DNA of 64,000 nucleotides. Source: Megalobrama amblycephala (lineage: Eukaryota; Chordata; Actinopteri; Cypriniformes; Xenocyprididae). The translations under genes were made by a program, and so were the position numbers. Position 1 is the first letter of the stretch; each line of letters begins with the position of its first letter. Shown piece by piece: positions 26,601 through 36,200 of this stretch. The notes beneath the pieces are model-generated. The model did no database searches. It was not told where the DNA came from and saw only the letters and a program-made list of their open reading frames with translations. The stretch covers positions 17,487,258 to 17,551,257 of the forward strand of contig NC_063049.1 of NCBI RefSeq assembly GCF_018812025.1. The letters are read 5' to 3'.

Positions 26601-29600
26601 TGAAACTTGGCAAACTTGCAGCTCCAGTAGTAAGATGAAAAGATTTATCTTGAACTCTGTCATTGAACCTATGTAAAAACCTTAATTAAACTTTAAAAAT
26701 CAATTTAAAATTTGGAAAATGTTGGATGGATGACTCAGCTGCGAGCGCCATCTTCTGGCGAGACGCTCATAATGTATTATGGGTATTGTCTAGCCATTGA
26801 GTGTACTTCGGTTGAACACTTGTTATTCAGGGTGGCCACAGGTTCTTAAAAAAGTCTTAGATAAACTTTTCCTAATAAAAGGCCTTAAAAAGTTCCAATT
26901 CGATGGGTGTTAAATACTTTTGATCACATTACTGCAAAAAATTCTGACGGAACCATTGACAGTTTACAATCAGTGGACAGACCCCCCACGCACCCCCCAC
27001 GCACACACACACAAACACACTTTTACTTCCAAAGTAAAAATAATTCATTCAGATTCATTGAACATTTTAAACAGAATGCAGCAATTAACATTTGTCAGAA
27101 CCTTTTGTAAATTACAAACGTTCCATTCAAACATTCAGGTTCAACATCAGATATTCTATTCAATGTAGTTATTTTTAGTAGTCTGAATCATGATCTTGAA
27201 ACCAAAAAAACCATAATTCTTAATTTATCTAAAATCGTGCAGCTCTTACAGTGGGTACGGAAAGTATTCAGACCCCCTTACATTTTTCACTCTTTGTTAT
27301 ATTGCAGCCATTTTCTAAAATCATTTAAGTAAATTTTTTTCCTCAATAATGTACACACAGCACCCTATATTGACAGAAAAACACAGAATTGTTGACATTT
27401 TTGCAGATTTATAAAAAAAGGAAAACTGAAATACCAAATGGTCCTAAGTAGGGGTGTGACGAGACGGGTATCTCACGAGACGAGACGAGACTCGAGATTG
27501 AGTTCACGAGACGAGACGAGACAAGATTTTTACACACTATTTTTAAGAAATCCTCAATGGCGAAATACATGACTAGAAAAAATATTCTGCAGGTGTATTT
27601 GAAATGTTTTAACTAATCATCTTGAATGAATGTCATTTCAGTTCTACTTTCTTACTATGAATTATCATATGCAGTAAAAGACAACAATACTCAAGCACTG
27701 TAAAAGGTTTTGCCACTAACTTAACTGACTGACTTCTCTTCTGTATGATTTCAATCTCTTCAGACATTACTGTACATGATTAATGAGCTTCTACAACCTT
27801 TGACCTCCTAACTGAACTCCTTTCCACAAACTGATCATAGAAATAAAAACAGTATAAATAAAAATGGTAACACTTTACAATAAGGTCTCATTTATTAACA
27901 TTAACACATTAACCAACATCAACTAACAAGGAGCAATATATTTGCTACAGTATTTATTAATCTTTGTTTACCGGTATGTTAGTTAATAAAAATAGTCATT
28001 CATTGTTAGTTGATGACAGTTCACAGTGCATTAACTAATGTTAACAAATGAAACCTTATTGTTTGTGCTTAATAAGATTAAGAGAAAACTGTTATTCATT
28101 TTTATGGTAACACTTTACAAGTTGAAACCATAATCACACTCTCTCAATATTCAAAGTGCAAATAAGACCAACTTTTTCTTTGATACAGAGCTAAGAGATG
28201 GTTACAGCTACACTGCCCAGCCTAAAATAGCTTTCATATTGAGAGATATTTGCATTAATCAAGGAGCCGCTTTCAAAATGCAGGTATTGAAATCGCGTTT
28301 GAATGCGCGCGTGCGTTTACTTTCACTTTCAGCGATCGCGCGTAACTCTTTAAATATGGAGCGGCGCGACCGTTATCCAACTGAATTAAATGTTTTTTAT
28401 TTAAACACAAAGCAAAAGGACAGTGGAGGCATAATGTAAACGTAGCGGTGGCATATTCTTTCCTAATCATCCTAACACTCTGTCATGGCAACATCACGAG
28501 ACTACTTTTCGCCTCAACGAGAAATCTCGTCACACTTTAGTCTCGCGAGATCTCGTGACACGAGATCTCGTCACACCCCTAGTCCTAAGTATTCAGACCC
28601 TTTGCTCAGTATTTAGTAGAAGCACCCTCTTGATCTAATACAGCCATGAGTCTTTTTGGAAAGATGCAACAAGTTTTTCACACCTGGATTTGGGGATCCT
28701 CTGCCATTCCTCCTTGCAGATCCTCTCCAGTTCTGTCAGGTTGGATGGTAAACGTTAGTGGACAGCCATTTTTAGGTCTCTCCAGAGATGCTCAATTGGG
28801 TTTAAGTCAGGGCTCTGGCTGGGCCATTCAAGAACAGTCACGGAGATGTTGTGAAGCCACTCCTTCGTTATTTTAGCTGTGTACTTAGGGTCATTGTCTT
28901 GTTGGAAGGTAAACCTTCAGCCCAGTCTGAGGTCCTGAGCACTCTGGAGAAGGTTTTCGTCCAGGATATCCCTGTACTTGGCCGCATTCATCTTTCCCTC
29001 GATTGCAACCAGTCGTCCTGTCCCAGCAGCTGAAAAACACCCCCACAGCATGATGCTGCCACCACCATGCTTCACTGTTGGGACTGTATTGGACAGGTGA
29101 TGAGCAGTGCCTGGTTTTCTCCACACATACCGCTTATAATTAAGGCCAAAAAGTTCTATCTTGGTCTCATCAGACCAGAGAATCTTATTTCTCACCATCT
29201 TGGCAAACTCCATGCGGGCTTTCATGTGTCTTGCACTGAGGAGAGGCTTCCGTCGGGCCACTCTGCCATAAAGCCCCGACTGGTGGAGGGCTGCAGTGAT
29301 GGTTGAATTTCTACAACTTTCTCCCATCTCCCGACTGCATCTCTGGAGCTCAGCCACAGTAATCTTTGGGTTCTTCTTTACCTCTCTCACCAAGGCTCTT
29401 CTCCCCATAGCTCAGTTTGGCCGGACGGCCAGCTCTATGAAGGGTTCTGGTCGTCCCAGACGTCTTCCATTTAAGGATTATGGAGGCCACTGTGCTCTTA
29501 GGAACCTTAAGTGCAGCAGAAATTTTTTTGTAACCTTGGCCAGATCTGTGCCTTGCCACAATTCTGTCTCTGAGCTCTTCAGGCAGTTCCTTTGACCTCA

Positions 29601-30836
29601 TGATTCTCATTTGCTCTGACATGCACTGTGAGCTGTAAGGTCTTATATAGACAGGTGTGTGGCTTTCCTAATCAAGTCCAATCAGTATAACCAAACACAG
29701 CTGGACTCAAATGAAGGTGTAGAACCATCTCAAGGATGATCAGAAGAAATGGACAGCACCTGAGTTAAATATATGAGTGTCACAGCAAAGGGTCTGAATA
29801 CTTAGGACCATGTGATATTTCAGTTTTTCTTTTTTAACCCTTTCAAGCGTGAGTTTAAAATATTCTAACTGTCCCCCCAGAGTGAGTTTTTTTAAGGCGA
29901 CCGTTATTTTAGAACGTTTGCCTTTAATGTTTCCATAGCGACGCGTCTTGCGTGTCACTAGCGCTGAGCGCAGCAACAATACACTGTATGACAGATGGAT
30001 CGCTATTATTTTGTTTTTCCTTGTTTATTTAAAATATTCACAAACTTGCTTACCATGTTATCAACTATCTGATATTCCGATCCTCAAATATGTGTAAGTG
30101 AGTGTGTTTTGTCGTTTAAAAGCCTTTATAAATGATCTTTATCTTGATCTATAACGCAGATGGGCGCCGCCATCTTAGTTTGCCCCGCAGTTCGCAGAGT
30201 CCTGTCAGTCGGATTTACAGCAGGTGAATTCATCATTTTCTCCCGAAATATATGCAAGTAAATGGCTGGTGAACTGGAAGAATAATAGAGTAAACTTTGT
30301 AGTTACTTAGGCCCATTATGTGTGTCTGATATGAATAAATGTCGGCAAATTGTATATGAATGGATTGTTATTGCTCCTTCCACTGATGTCTGACATCAGT
30401 GTGTATTTTATAAACTCTAAATATATTGTTTTAATGGTGCTTATGCGTATTTAAATGTCTGAAACCTTAAAAGAAACATTATGTGGCTGAAAACACTGCA
30501 TAGTTGTGATATATGACAAGAGCTGCGCGCGTCAGTCTCTCAGCCAGAGCGCGAAAGAGCAGTTTGAATCTGGCAGTTATGTGACGTCGCTGAACGTTCG
30601 AAATCCCATATGTGGGACCGTACGCCCAGGGGCACTGAAATAAAAATCCCATATGTGGGACCGTACCGCTCAAAGGGTTAATAAATCTGCAAAAATGTCA
30701 ACAATTCTGTGTTTTTCTGTCAATATGGGGTGCTGTGTGTACATTGAGGAAAAAAATGAACTTAAATGATTTTAGCAAATGGCTGCAATATAATAAAGAG
30801 TGAAAAATTTATGGGGGTCTGAATACTTTTCGTACC

Positions 30837-30922
<86 letters not shown>

Positions 30923-31379
30923 TCTTAAATTTCAGATTAAAAAGATCTAAAAAAGTCTTAAATTTAACCTTATATCTGTTGACACCCTGTTATTATGGTG
31001 CATTGTGGGATAGAATGAGTGCACTCGATAACAACCGCTATGGTTTCGGACATCACTACAAATGGCTGTTCCCTCAAATAGTGCCTCATTTAATGGTTTA
31101 CAGTAGGTGGTGATTGCGGACACAGCCATAGTATGTACGGTCACTGGTGTGCGTTAAGTTTTTACAACAGCCTTAGTTATGGTTGATCCAATCATAATTC
31201 AGAGTTGGAACAGTCTGTTTATTAAACTGTAATTTGTGTGTTTGCAGGTGCCACTGGAGGAAGGCTTGAACAAAACCATCCAGTACTTCAGCAGAGAGCT
31301 GGAGCATCAAGCCAATAATCAGTATATACCCAAACCCAAGGCTGCACGCATGAAAAAAGGAAGACCCAGACACAACTGA
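6617..31379 (+). CDS. uxs1: UDP-glucuronate decarboxylase 1 (UDP-xylose synthase), C-terminal 172 residues, six exons
   Basis: UXS1 converts UDP-glucuronate to UDP-xylose, with NAD bound, in the Golgi/ER lumen; UDP-xylose starts the glycosaminoglycan linker on proteoglycans. The coding exons join as 6617-6736, 7489-7532, 24583-24643, 25780-25837, 25916-26019 and 31248-31379. All junctions are GT-AG, the phases match and the total is 519 bp. Readable family blocks include [73 protein letters not shown] and NNQYIPKP. The family protein is about 420 residues, so roughly the last 40 percent is here. The Rossmann NAD-binding half and the catalytic YxxxK motif must lie left of the window. I see no stop or frameshift. 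One oddity is Ser in the NTFGxRM loop, where the human protein as I recall it has Pro. The second intron (17 kb) is swollen by transposons. Confidence 0.96.
6737..7488. other. uxs1 intron, 752 bp, no recognised repeat
   Basis: Flanked by uxs1 exons with normal splice sites. No second exon or transposon is recognised. Confidence 0.6.
7489..7532 (+). CDS. uxs1: uxs1 coding exon (44 bp)
   Basis: The acceptor tttttcag ends at 7488 and the donor gtaagc starts at 7533. It encodes [14 protein letters not shown] and ends after AG of a split Ser codon that is completed 17 kb downstream. The conserved TRAFQYV motif fixes the frame. Confidence 0.94.
7730..7830. repeat. Short fish interspersed repeat fragment
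   Basis: The GCGGTGGGATGGGTGGGACA ... GTCCCCACC block is a repeat I recall as common in teleost genomes. It has no intact ends here. Confidence 0.4.
8316..8339. repeat. (TTA)n microsatellite
   Basis: About eight perfect TTA units, followed by AT-rich sequence. Between 7831 and 10338 I otherwise see only intron with A runs near 8505, 8704 and 9160. Confidence 0.85.
10339..10593. repeat. GGTAACACTTTA MITE
   Basis: GGTAACACTTTATTTTAGGG at the left and CTAAAGTGTTACC at the right are imperfect inverted ends. The interior phrase ACTAGTTGCTTATTA recurs at 38070 (reverse) and 39741. Confidence 0.8.
10645..11002. repeat. GGTCCCACTTTATATTAAG MITE, copy 1
   Basis: Inverted ends GGTCCCACTTTATATTAAG and CTTAATATAAAGTGGGACC, with a pairing tract that extends into GGCCTTAACTACTA. 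A second copy lies in reverse orientation at 21403-21738. Confidence 0.9.
11092..11130. repeat. Long poly(T) tract
   Basis: An uninterrupted run of nearly 40 T. No retrogene tail feature is seen beside it. I recognise nothing in 11131-12004. Confidence 0.8.
12013..13497. mobile_element. hAT-type non-autonomous element, 1485 bp, with 8-bp target duplication
   Basis: Starts CAGTGGTGGACGAAGTACAC and ends TTACTGTCCACCACTG. It is flanked by identical CCAATTTT at 12005-12012 and 13498-13505. Long AGTACTTGAGTAAAAGTAC-type terminal tracts mirror one another. No transposase frame is seen inside. Confidence 0.93.
13568..13680. repeat. Half of a hAT-type MITE
   Basis: It begins CAGTGGTTCCCAGCCCTGG, a common teleost MITE end, but the mate terminus is missing. 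Nothing is recognised from 13681 to 14260. Confidence 0.5.
14262..14870 (+). pseudogene. Tc1-like transposase remnant
   Basis: The 5' part has the Tc1-like ATTATGACCACC leader. At 14447 a frame opens [20 protein letters not shown], the paired N-terminal helix-turn-helix region of Tc1-type transposases. After a frameshift, [17 protein letters not shown] at about 14730-14785 contains the first catalytic Asp. The remaining DDE residues are absent, because similarity fades just before the LTR fragment to the right. It cannot make an active enzyme. Confidence 0.8.
14990..15140 (-). mobile_element. LTR retrotransposon fragment (LTR 3' end plus primer-binding site), minus strand
   Basis: Read on the minus strand, an LTR-like sequence ends CGTCGTTACA at 15026. 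One base later comes TGGTGCTGAAAACCGGGA (15024-15007), which resembles a site for the 3' tail of tRNA-Phe. The right-hand limit is unknown and no coding part is kept. Confidence 0.45.
15187..17755 (+). pseudogene. Broken non-LTR retrotransposon (L2/CR1-like LINE)
   Basis: A frame near 15480 carries [11 protein letters not shown], a 2A-like tail. From 15854 an apurinic-type endonuclease follows ([14 protein letters not shown], then after a frameshift near 16200 MGDFNLN and LDLIFTN). A reverse transcriptase segment begins near 17230 with [20 protein letters not shown], then MYADDTVIF and HYLGVILD. The fingers of the RT are missing between about 17140 and 17230. The expected SDH endonuclease motif reads SVH. 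The 3' end is cut off near 17755. It is dead: several frameshifts, one internal deletion and no 3' tail. Confidence 0.88.
17760..18340. other. uxs1 intron, unassigned
   Basis: No exon, LINE tail or MITE terminus recognised. Confidence 0.4.
18341..18918. repeat. GGGTGTGTTCACACTTGG MITE
   Basis: Left end GGGTGTGTTCACACTTGG and right end CCAAGTGTGAACACACCC are inverted repeats. The body includes TTTGGTCTGCGTTGCATTC. It is non-coding. Confidence 0.88.
19332..20954. mobile_element. TTAA-flanked piggyBac-like non-autonomous element
   Basis: TTAACTCCCTCGAGTCGTCGG at the left and CCTCAGACCCCAGAGGGTTAA at the right give TTAA target sites and weakly inverted ends. The interior has no transposase but holds the long AT microsatellite. 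The left terminus is more diverged than the right. Confidence 0.7.
20609..20676. repeat. (AT)n microsatellite
   Basis: More than 30 uninterrupted AT units followed by T runs up to 20708. Confidence 0.95.
21403..21738. repeat. GGTCCCACTTTATATTA MITE, copy 2, reverse of copy 1
   Basis: The ends are GGTCCCACTTTATATTA and AATATAAAGTGGGTCC. The interior contains the GTGTAATTATAAATGTAATT block of copy 1 in the opposite orientation. Confidence 0.9.
21739..23526. other. uxs1 intron, unassigned
   Basis: AT-rich with A or T runs (about 22890, 22981, 23239). No exon or terminal inverted repeat recognised. Confidence 0.4.
23527..24220. repeat. Large foldback MITE of the TTAGTTCAC family, right terminus lost
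   Basis: It begins TTAAAGGATTAGTTCAC. Two arms, about 23645-23775 and 24105-24212, pair as an inverted repeat containing GATCCCAGATGAGGAATA. The right arm stops at GAGACAAATTCCTGC without the terminal GTGAACTAA block. Confidence 0.8.
24583..24643 (+). CDS. uxs1: uxs1 coding exon (61 bp)
   Basis: A run of C followed by cag gives the acceptor and gtgagt the donor. Starting with T of the split Ser codon it encodes [13 protein letters not shown] and then ISSPVNL. Together with the 44-bp exon it makes 35 whole codons. Confidence 0.95.
24644..25779. other. uxs1 intron, unassigned
   Basis: A T run near 25083-25099. Otherwise no repeat or exon recognised. Confidence 0.5.
25780..25837 (+). CDS. uxs1: uxs1 coding exon (58 bp)
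   Basis: The acceptor ctcttatag ends at 25779 and the donor gtacgt follows 25837. It encodes [19 protein letters not shown] and ends on the first base of a split Val codon. Confidence 0.95.
25916..26019 (+). CDS. uxs1: uxs1 coding exon (104 bp)
   Basis: The acceptor ctcctcag ends at 25915 and the donor gtgagt starts at 26020. It encodes a segment containing [18 protein letters not shown] and LLGWEPV. The intron before it is only 78 bp. With the previous exon it totals 54 codons. Confidence 0.95.
26076..26305. repeat. CCAT-based minisatellite
   Basis: Interleaved CATCCATCCATACC and ATTTGACATCCATCC units. Reading frames on both strands are repeat artefacts. No other feature is recognised in the intron from 26306 to 27248. 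Confidence 0.9.
27449..28581. mobile_element. hAT-type non-autonomous element inserted in the Tc1 arm
   Basis: The ends TAGGGGTGTGACGAG and CTCGTCACACCCCTA are inverted. They are bounded by identical GTCCTAAG at 27441-27448 and 28582-28589. Near both ends are runs of CGAGA motifs. The 1133-bp body has no transposase. It holds a GGTAACACTTTA-type repeat at about 27866-28120. Confidence 0.95.
28606..29622 (-). pseudogene. Tc1-like transposase, nearly full length, frameshifted
   Basis: The N-terminal part, [19 protein letters not shown], then [20 protein letters not shown] and GRPAKLS, forms the paired helix-turn-helix DNA-binding region. After a frameshift near 29405 the catalytic part follows in another frame: [13 protein letters not shown] with the first Asp, [11 protein letters not shown], then, after another shift near 28920, the second Asp in QQDND and the Glu in NPIEHLW. 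The spacing fits a DD34E enzyme. The stop is read from TCA at 28606-28608, giving about 339 codons. All three acidic residues remain, but the frameshifts should kill the protein. Confidence 0.88.
29834..30681. mobile_element. piggyBac-like MITE inserted in the Tc1 right arm
   Basis: TTAACCCTTTCAAGCG at the left mirrors CGCTCAAAGGGTTAA at the right, giving TTAA target sites at 29834-29837 and 30678-30681. Near the right end CCCATATGTGGGACCGTAC occurs twice. No coding sequence. A diverged relative is at 4750-5463. Confidence 0.9.
30838..30920. repeat. (TA)n microsatellite next to the Tc1 end
   Basis: About 40 TA units start exactly at the transposon terminus, where the TA target duplication sits. 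Confidence 0.95.
31248..31379 (+). CDS. uxs1: uxs1 terminal coding exon
   Basis: The acceptor tttgcag precedes 31248. Forty-three codons then run to TGA at 31377-31379: [14 protein letters not shown], then [16 protein letters not shown], and a basic tail ending PRHN. The tail matches the family C-terminus in length and charge. Confidence 0.96.
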   Translation: MPLEEGLNKTIQYFSRELEHQANNQYIPKPKAARMKKGRPRHN

Positions 31380-32100
31380 TGAATTTTCTTCATCTCAGGG
31401 ATGCTGGGATACTAGAGGACCTTAGATGTCCAGCAGCCATTTTACAGTGTGGATTTCCCACCTCCCACTTACAGATACATCTTTTTGGGGGAAAAAAAGG
31501 AATTTTTCTCATGTTTTTCGCAAATGTTTTGAAAAGCAGCTCAGGCAGAGAGCTGTCTCTAAAGAGTTTGTTTTTCAGTCAAATGTGCCTCAGAGATGTC
31601 CAATTTACAAACTTTGCCTTGCACTTTGGTTTGTCAGTCGTCTGTCTGTTATTTAAAGCAAGCTTAGATCATCTTGTGCATTTTTGTTGTCTGTTTACAT
31701 TCTGTGCCGTTTTAATTCATGTGATCTGGGTGGGTTTTTTTTGTTTGTTTTGTGTTTTTTTTTTTTTTTTTTTTTTTTTTTTATCATTGTCAAAGCTAGC
31801 AAAGTTTTTTTTTTTTTTTTGAATGGACGCCTGTAGAAAATTATGGAAATTAGCGATTGCAAATTATTTAAAAATCTTGAATGTCTGGTCTGGAGCAGGA
31901 AACCTCATCCTGCTTTGTCCTGAAATTTGAAGAAACGGATGAAAGAAAAGCTTTGGAAAATGTTCTTTGTGCTTTAATCTTTGTGATGATTTTGAGCAAA
32001 AGCTGTTGTTACCTTTGTGAAACTTCATACAGAACTTTGAACCTATAATTGATTTCAGGTGAAAAGAATATTTTAATAAAATATTTACTGTGATTTTCAC
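31380..32100 (+). other. uxs1: uxs1 3' untranslated region with poly(A) signal
   Basis: No coding potential is seen after the stop codon. An AATAAA hexamer lies at 32075-32080, followed by a TG-rich stretch, which fits cleavage near 32100. Two long T runs (about 31749-31782 and 31805-31820) lie inside. The exact end is inferred. Confidence 0.6.
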
Positions 32101-33147
32101 TGTTTTCCCTTTTTAATCTCACTTCTCTGTCCTTCTGCTCAATGGCTGATTATTTCCCATTTGCATTGCTTTTAACTCTTCACTGCTGCATTTCCATTCA
32201 TAATCATTTTTTCTTTTTTTTTCTCTCACCTCACCACTGATGGATTCATACACAAAACGGGGATCCTTTAGAAATCATTCTAATAGTCTGATGTGCAAAC
32301 ATTTCTTATCAATGTTGAAAACAGTTGTGCTGCTTAACATTTTTGTGGAAGCCATGATACATTTTCAAGATTCTTTAATGAATAGAAAGTTCAAAAGAAA
32401 AGCATTTATTTGAAATAAATCTTCTGTAACACTATACGGTCACTTTTGATCAATTTAATGCATCCTTGCTGAACAAAAGTATTCTTTCTTTAAAAAGAAA
32501 AAAATAGGTAAATAAGGTTTTGTATTCTTTATTGTAACACTGCTTTCAGCCTTTTGAAAACTACACCAGATAGAAGACCTTAAAGGGAAAATTCACCTCA
32601 AAAATGAAAATTTCTGTCATGTCATTCCATTCATCTTCACAACACAAATGAAGATATTTTAATGAAATCTGATAGCTTTCTGTCCCTCCATTGACCGTCT
32701 ACACAACTACCACTTTGGATAGTCCACCCAAAAATGATTCCATCATCATTTACTCGCCCTCATGTTCCAAACCCATAAGACGTTTTTGAAAAATATCCTT
32801 GTTGTTCTTTTCACTATAACGAAAGTGAATGAAGACTGGGACTGTCAAGCTCTAAAATGCTTCAGTGGAATAAAAGATTATCAGTAATGACTATATGTAT
32901 AATGTCTCTTCATCACATACATTATCATATGGGCTACTTTTATGTTATTTTTCGTAATTTTGTAGTGAAAGTAATGATAGAATTTTCATTTATGTGTGAA
33001 CTATTTGATTTTCTATCTGTTAATACAATTTACATACAAGCTACAAAAGAAAGAAGCAAGCTGACATCACTGCAGTAAATCAGAGTGGTTATGCCTTCGA
33101 AACATATTCTTGGCAGCAGTGACGTGGTTGAGGGAGAACAAGGTGTT
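32101..33147. other. Intergenic space and ecrg4 3' UTR
   Basis: Between convergent uxs1 and ecrg4. It contains partial GTTAGTTCACC-family MITE pieces at about 32583-32700 and 32720-32870. The end of the ecrg4 transcript could not be fixed. Confidence 0.5.
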
Positions 33148-33297
33148 TTAGTAGTAGTCATAGTTGACATTTGCTCCATGTCTGTATGATCCAGCGTCCC
33201 GAGGCCCCATGGGAGAGTTTTCATCGTAGTGATGCTGGCGACCTTGGTCATTGGATCGGTGCTGGTCCATCCAATAGGCGAGATCAGTTTCAAGTCT
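33148..33297 (-). CDS. ecrg4: ecrg4 exon 4, C-terminus
   Basis: Minus-strand atttctttcag precedes it. Forty-nine codons and TAA (33148-33150) encode [14 protein letters not shown], then [12 protein letters not shown] and a tail ending NVNYDYY. The family C-terminal signature GASVNYDDY is nearly kept. Confidence 0.95.
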   Translation of the reverse strand, partial: RLETDLAYWMDQHRSNDQGRQHHYDENSPMGPRDAGSYRHGANVNYDYY

Positions 33298-36200
33298 CTG
33301 AAAGAAATGAGGGGGAAAAGGGTTCAAGCAATAAGATAAATCAAAGTTTGAAATAAGATGGCACAACTAAATAATGACATTCTGTACTACACTGTATAAT
33401 TAACAGTTTTATCAATGTTCTTTTGAAGAGCTTCACAACCTGATTTCACCAAGTACATGTTCCTTTGTTGATCCTGGAACAACATTCCAATCAACCAATC
33501 AGATTTGAGGGGCAAGTTGACAAGTTTACAGTTTGTCAAGTTTAGGTTTACAACCAGGGTTTATTTCCCTCTGATTTTAGGGACAAAATATGGGTAGGGA
33601 TCAGGTTAGGATAATTTTTGGAAAGGAAAGTCTTACTTGGCAAAATCACGATGACTGATAACATATCTGTGAGCCATTCGTCAGAGATTTTGCTCTGAAT
33701 TATGCCCTTGTGAATGATAAGGGTCAAGGACAATGGGTATAGGTGTATGAAATGTTTTGCAACAACAATATAATAATAAAAACATATTTTCCAATCTGAA
33801 ATTTAGGCTACATAGCCCCGCACATGACATCCGGAAAAAAAAGAAAAAAAAAGTAGGCCTACTGTATATCGTGGCCATAAATTAATTTGTTCCTACGACT
33901 TACTAATACAGATCGGCACGTTATACTAATTTGTTCCCTCATTTTAAGTAAATCGTGTGCACCATAGGCTATAATAATTTGTTCCCTTGTTAAATCGTGG
34001 CCACATTGTAATAATTTGTTCCCTTGTTTTGCTTAATTCTAAATTAGAATACGAATTAGTTCAGTGAGGGAACAAATTCTTTATTCGTGGCCATGATATA
34101 TATTTTTTGTCCACATGTCTTGTGTGGGGCTTCATAGAAAATGCCATCCCAGCTAACAGAAGTATGAACGTTTTGCTAACTCATGAAAGTGTTATTTCTG
34201 AATGTTCTCTGAATGTCCAAAACGTCGTTTTTTTTTTTTTTTTTTCTTTTTCCAATGTTTTCTCTTTGTAATGTGAATGTAATGGGAACATTCCATTCTT
34301 CAAATATTATGAAAATGTTCATTTTGAATGTTCTGAAACAAGTAACATTTTACAAAATACATTAGACTAATGTTTTTGTGCTAACAAAAGTGCTTTGAGA
34401 ACATTATTAAAGACCAGATAACTTTGAATGAAACTTTCGATTAAAACGGTTGTTCTAAGAGAACCTTCTGAAAACGTTCCCTGTTAGCTGGGTTCATTCC
34501 CTCAAGGACTGAGAAAAACACTTTTGGAGAACACATTTATATGTTTGAACTGCTTTAAGGTATAGAATTAAGAGACTTTACAATTGATTTCACACAAAAA
34601 AACTAAATAATAATAACTTGGGATTATTCAAATGTACATATATTTTTCAAACAGTTGGGCCTTAAGTTAGAAGCCTAAATTGGTTGTATTTGTAACAGGT
34701 CAATCCCATATGGGATTTGATTTAACTAGATCTTATTAAACCCTCTATACCTGACTGACCGCTGTTATATAGCTGTGCTTGTGTCTGGGTGTCCACAGTT
34801 ACAAGATAACACACAAATCAATTTTTCATGCCCATTATTTATTTATTATTTCAGGGCTGGGCAACTCTAGCCCTCGAGATCCACTTTCCTGCAGAGTTTT
34901 GATCCAACCCTGATCAAACTCACCTGCCTGTAACTTTCTAGTAATCCTGAAGACCTTGACTAGTTTGTTCAAGTGTTTTTGATTTTACTAAACTTTGCAG
35001 GAACGTGGATCTCGAGGGCCAGAGTTGCCCACCCCTGATTTTTTTTTTTTTTTTTTTTTTTGGTGAGAAATCATTTGAGTGTTAGTGAAAGAAACATCAA
35101 AACCTTCAGATGCAGGCTGGAAAAACAAAGCCGTGCACTTACTGACAGCAATTTTCACAAACATCATTTCAAAAACAAACTGATTTTAAACATGAGAGTG
35201 ATAGAGAAGCAAAAGATACAGCGACATATTTTATGAAGTATCCAGTCATCATTGACTGAAGTTAATTGAGCTCATTAGAAACATACTTAGTTCACCCAAA
35301 AATGAAAATTATGTGATTAATGACTCATCCTCATGTCGTTCCAAACCCATCAGACCTCCGTTCATCTCCGTCCACGGCAACGTAAAAGTGCATTACCAAC
35401 ACCGACAGATGAAAGGATTCAATGGAATCAATTCAATGGAAAGGATTCCAGAAGAGAATACAATGCTGAATAAAGTCGTAGTTTTTTGTTATTTTTGGGC
35501 CAAAATGTATTTTTGATGCTTCAAAAAATTTTAACTGACCCACTGATGTCACATGGACTACTTTGATGATGTTTTTATTACCTTTCTGGACATGGACAGT
35601 GCACCGTACATACATTTTCAATGGAGGGACAGAAAGCTCTCAGACTAAATCTAAAATATCTTAAACTGCGTTCCGAAGATGAACGGAGGTCTTACGGGTT
35701 TGGAACGACATGAGGGTGAGTCATTAATGACATAATTTTCATTTTTGGGTGAACTAACCCTTTAACAGGTTAAGTAAAAGTACCTGATAATAAACTACTC
35801 AAGTATCAAAAGTAAAATGATTTTTCATTCCACTGCCATGCATTCTGTGTGAATGACCCCTAACGTGTTATTGTTTGGTGTAGCATATTCTTGAGATTCG
35901 GATACGGATTTACCGAATCATCCAGGACTCTTTGCGAACCAGTTTTACAGATTCAAACGAACCAAAATGATCAGAAGATTAATTCTCAAACTGGAAACCG
36001 CTATGACCAATCTGCAAAACATTTTTTTTTTTTTCTTTGCAGTCATAAATTGGTCTGGAAAAAATGTCTCAGAGTAAAATTATTAATTTTCTCTTTAAAA
36101 TGTAATGAAGTAAAAGTAAAAGTCAACAAAGTCAACCAAAATACAGTATACTCTACTAGAAAATTTAAAAAACTGTATTTCTGAACATTAATAAAGTATT

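Larger units (their letters stand above)
27249..30840 (-). mobile_element. Tc1-like DNA transposon carrying two later insertions
   Basis: The left end CAGTGGGTACGGAAAGTATT follows a TA. The mirrored right end AATACTTTTCGTACCCACT abuts a TA tract, and long inverted arms extend inward. The whole spans 3592 bp. Taking out the hAT insertion with one target copy (1141 bp) and the piggyBac-like MITE with one TTAA (844 bp) leaves 1607 bp, the usual length of a fish Tc1 element. It carries a near-complete transposase on the minus strand. Confidence 0.93.

Noticed and set aside
28646..29595. Several plus-strand frames
   Set aside because: Antisense shadows of the Tc1 transposase on the minus strand.
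31379..31822. 147-codon frame after the uxs1 stop
   Set aside because: It lies in the 3' UTR and ends in poly(T)-encoded Phe; no similarity to known proteins.
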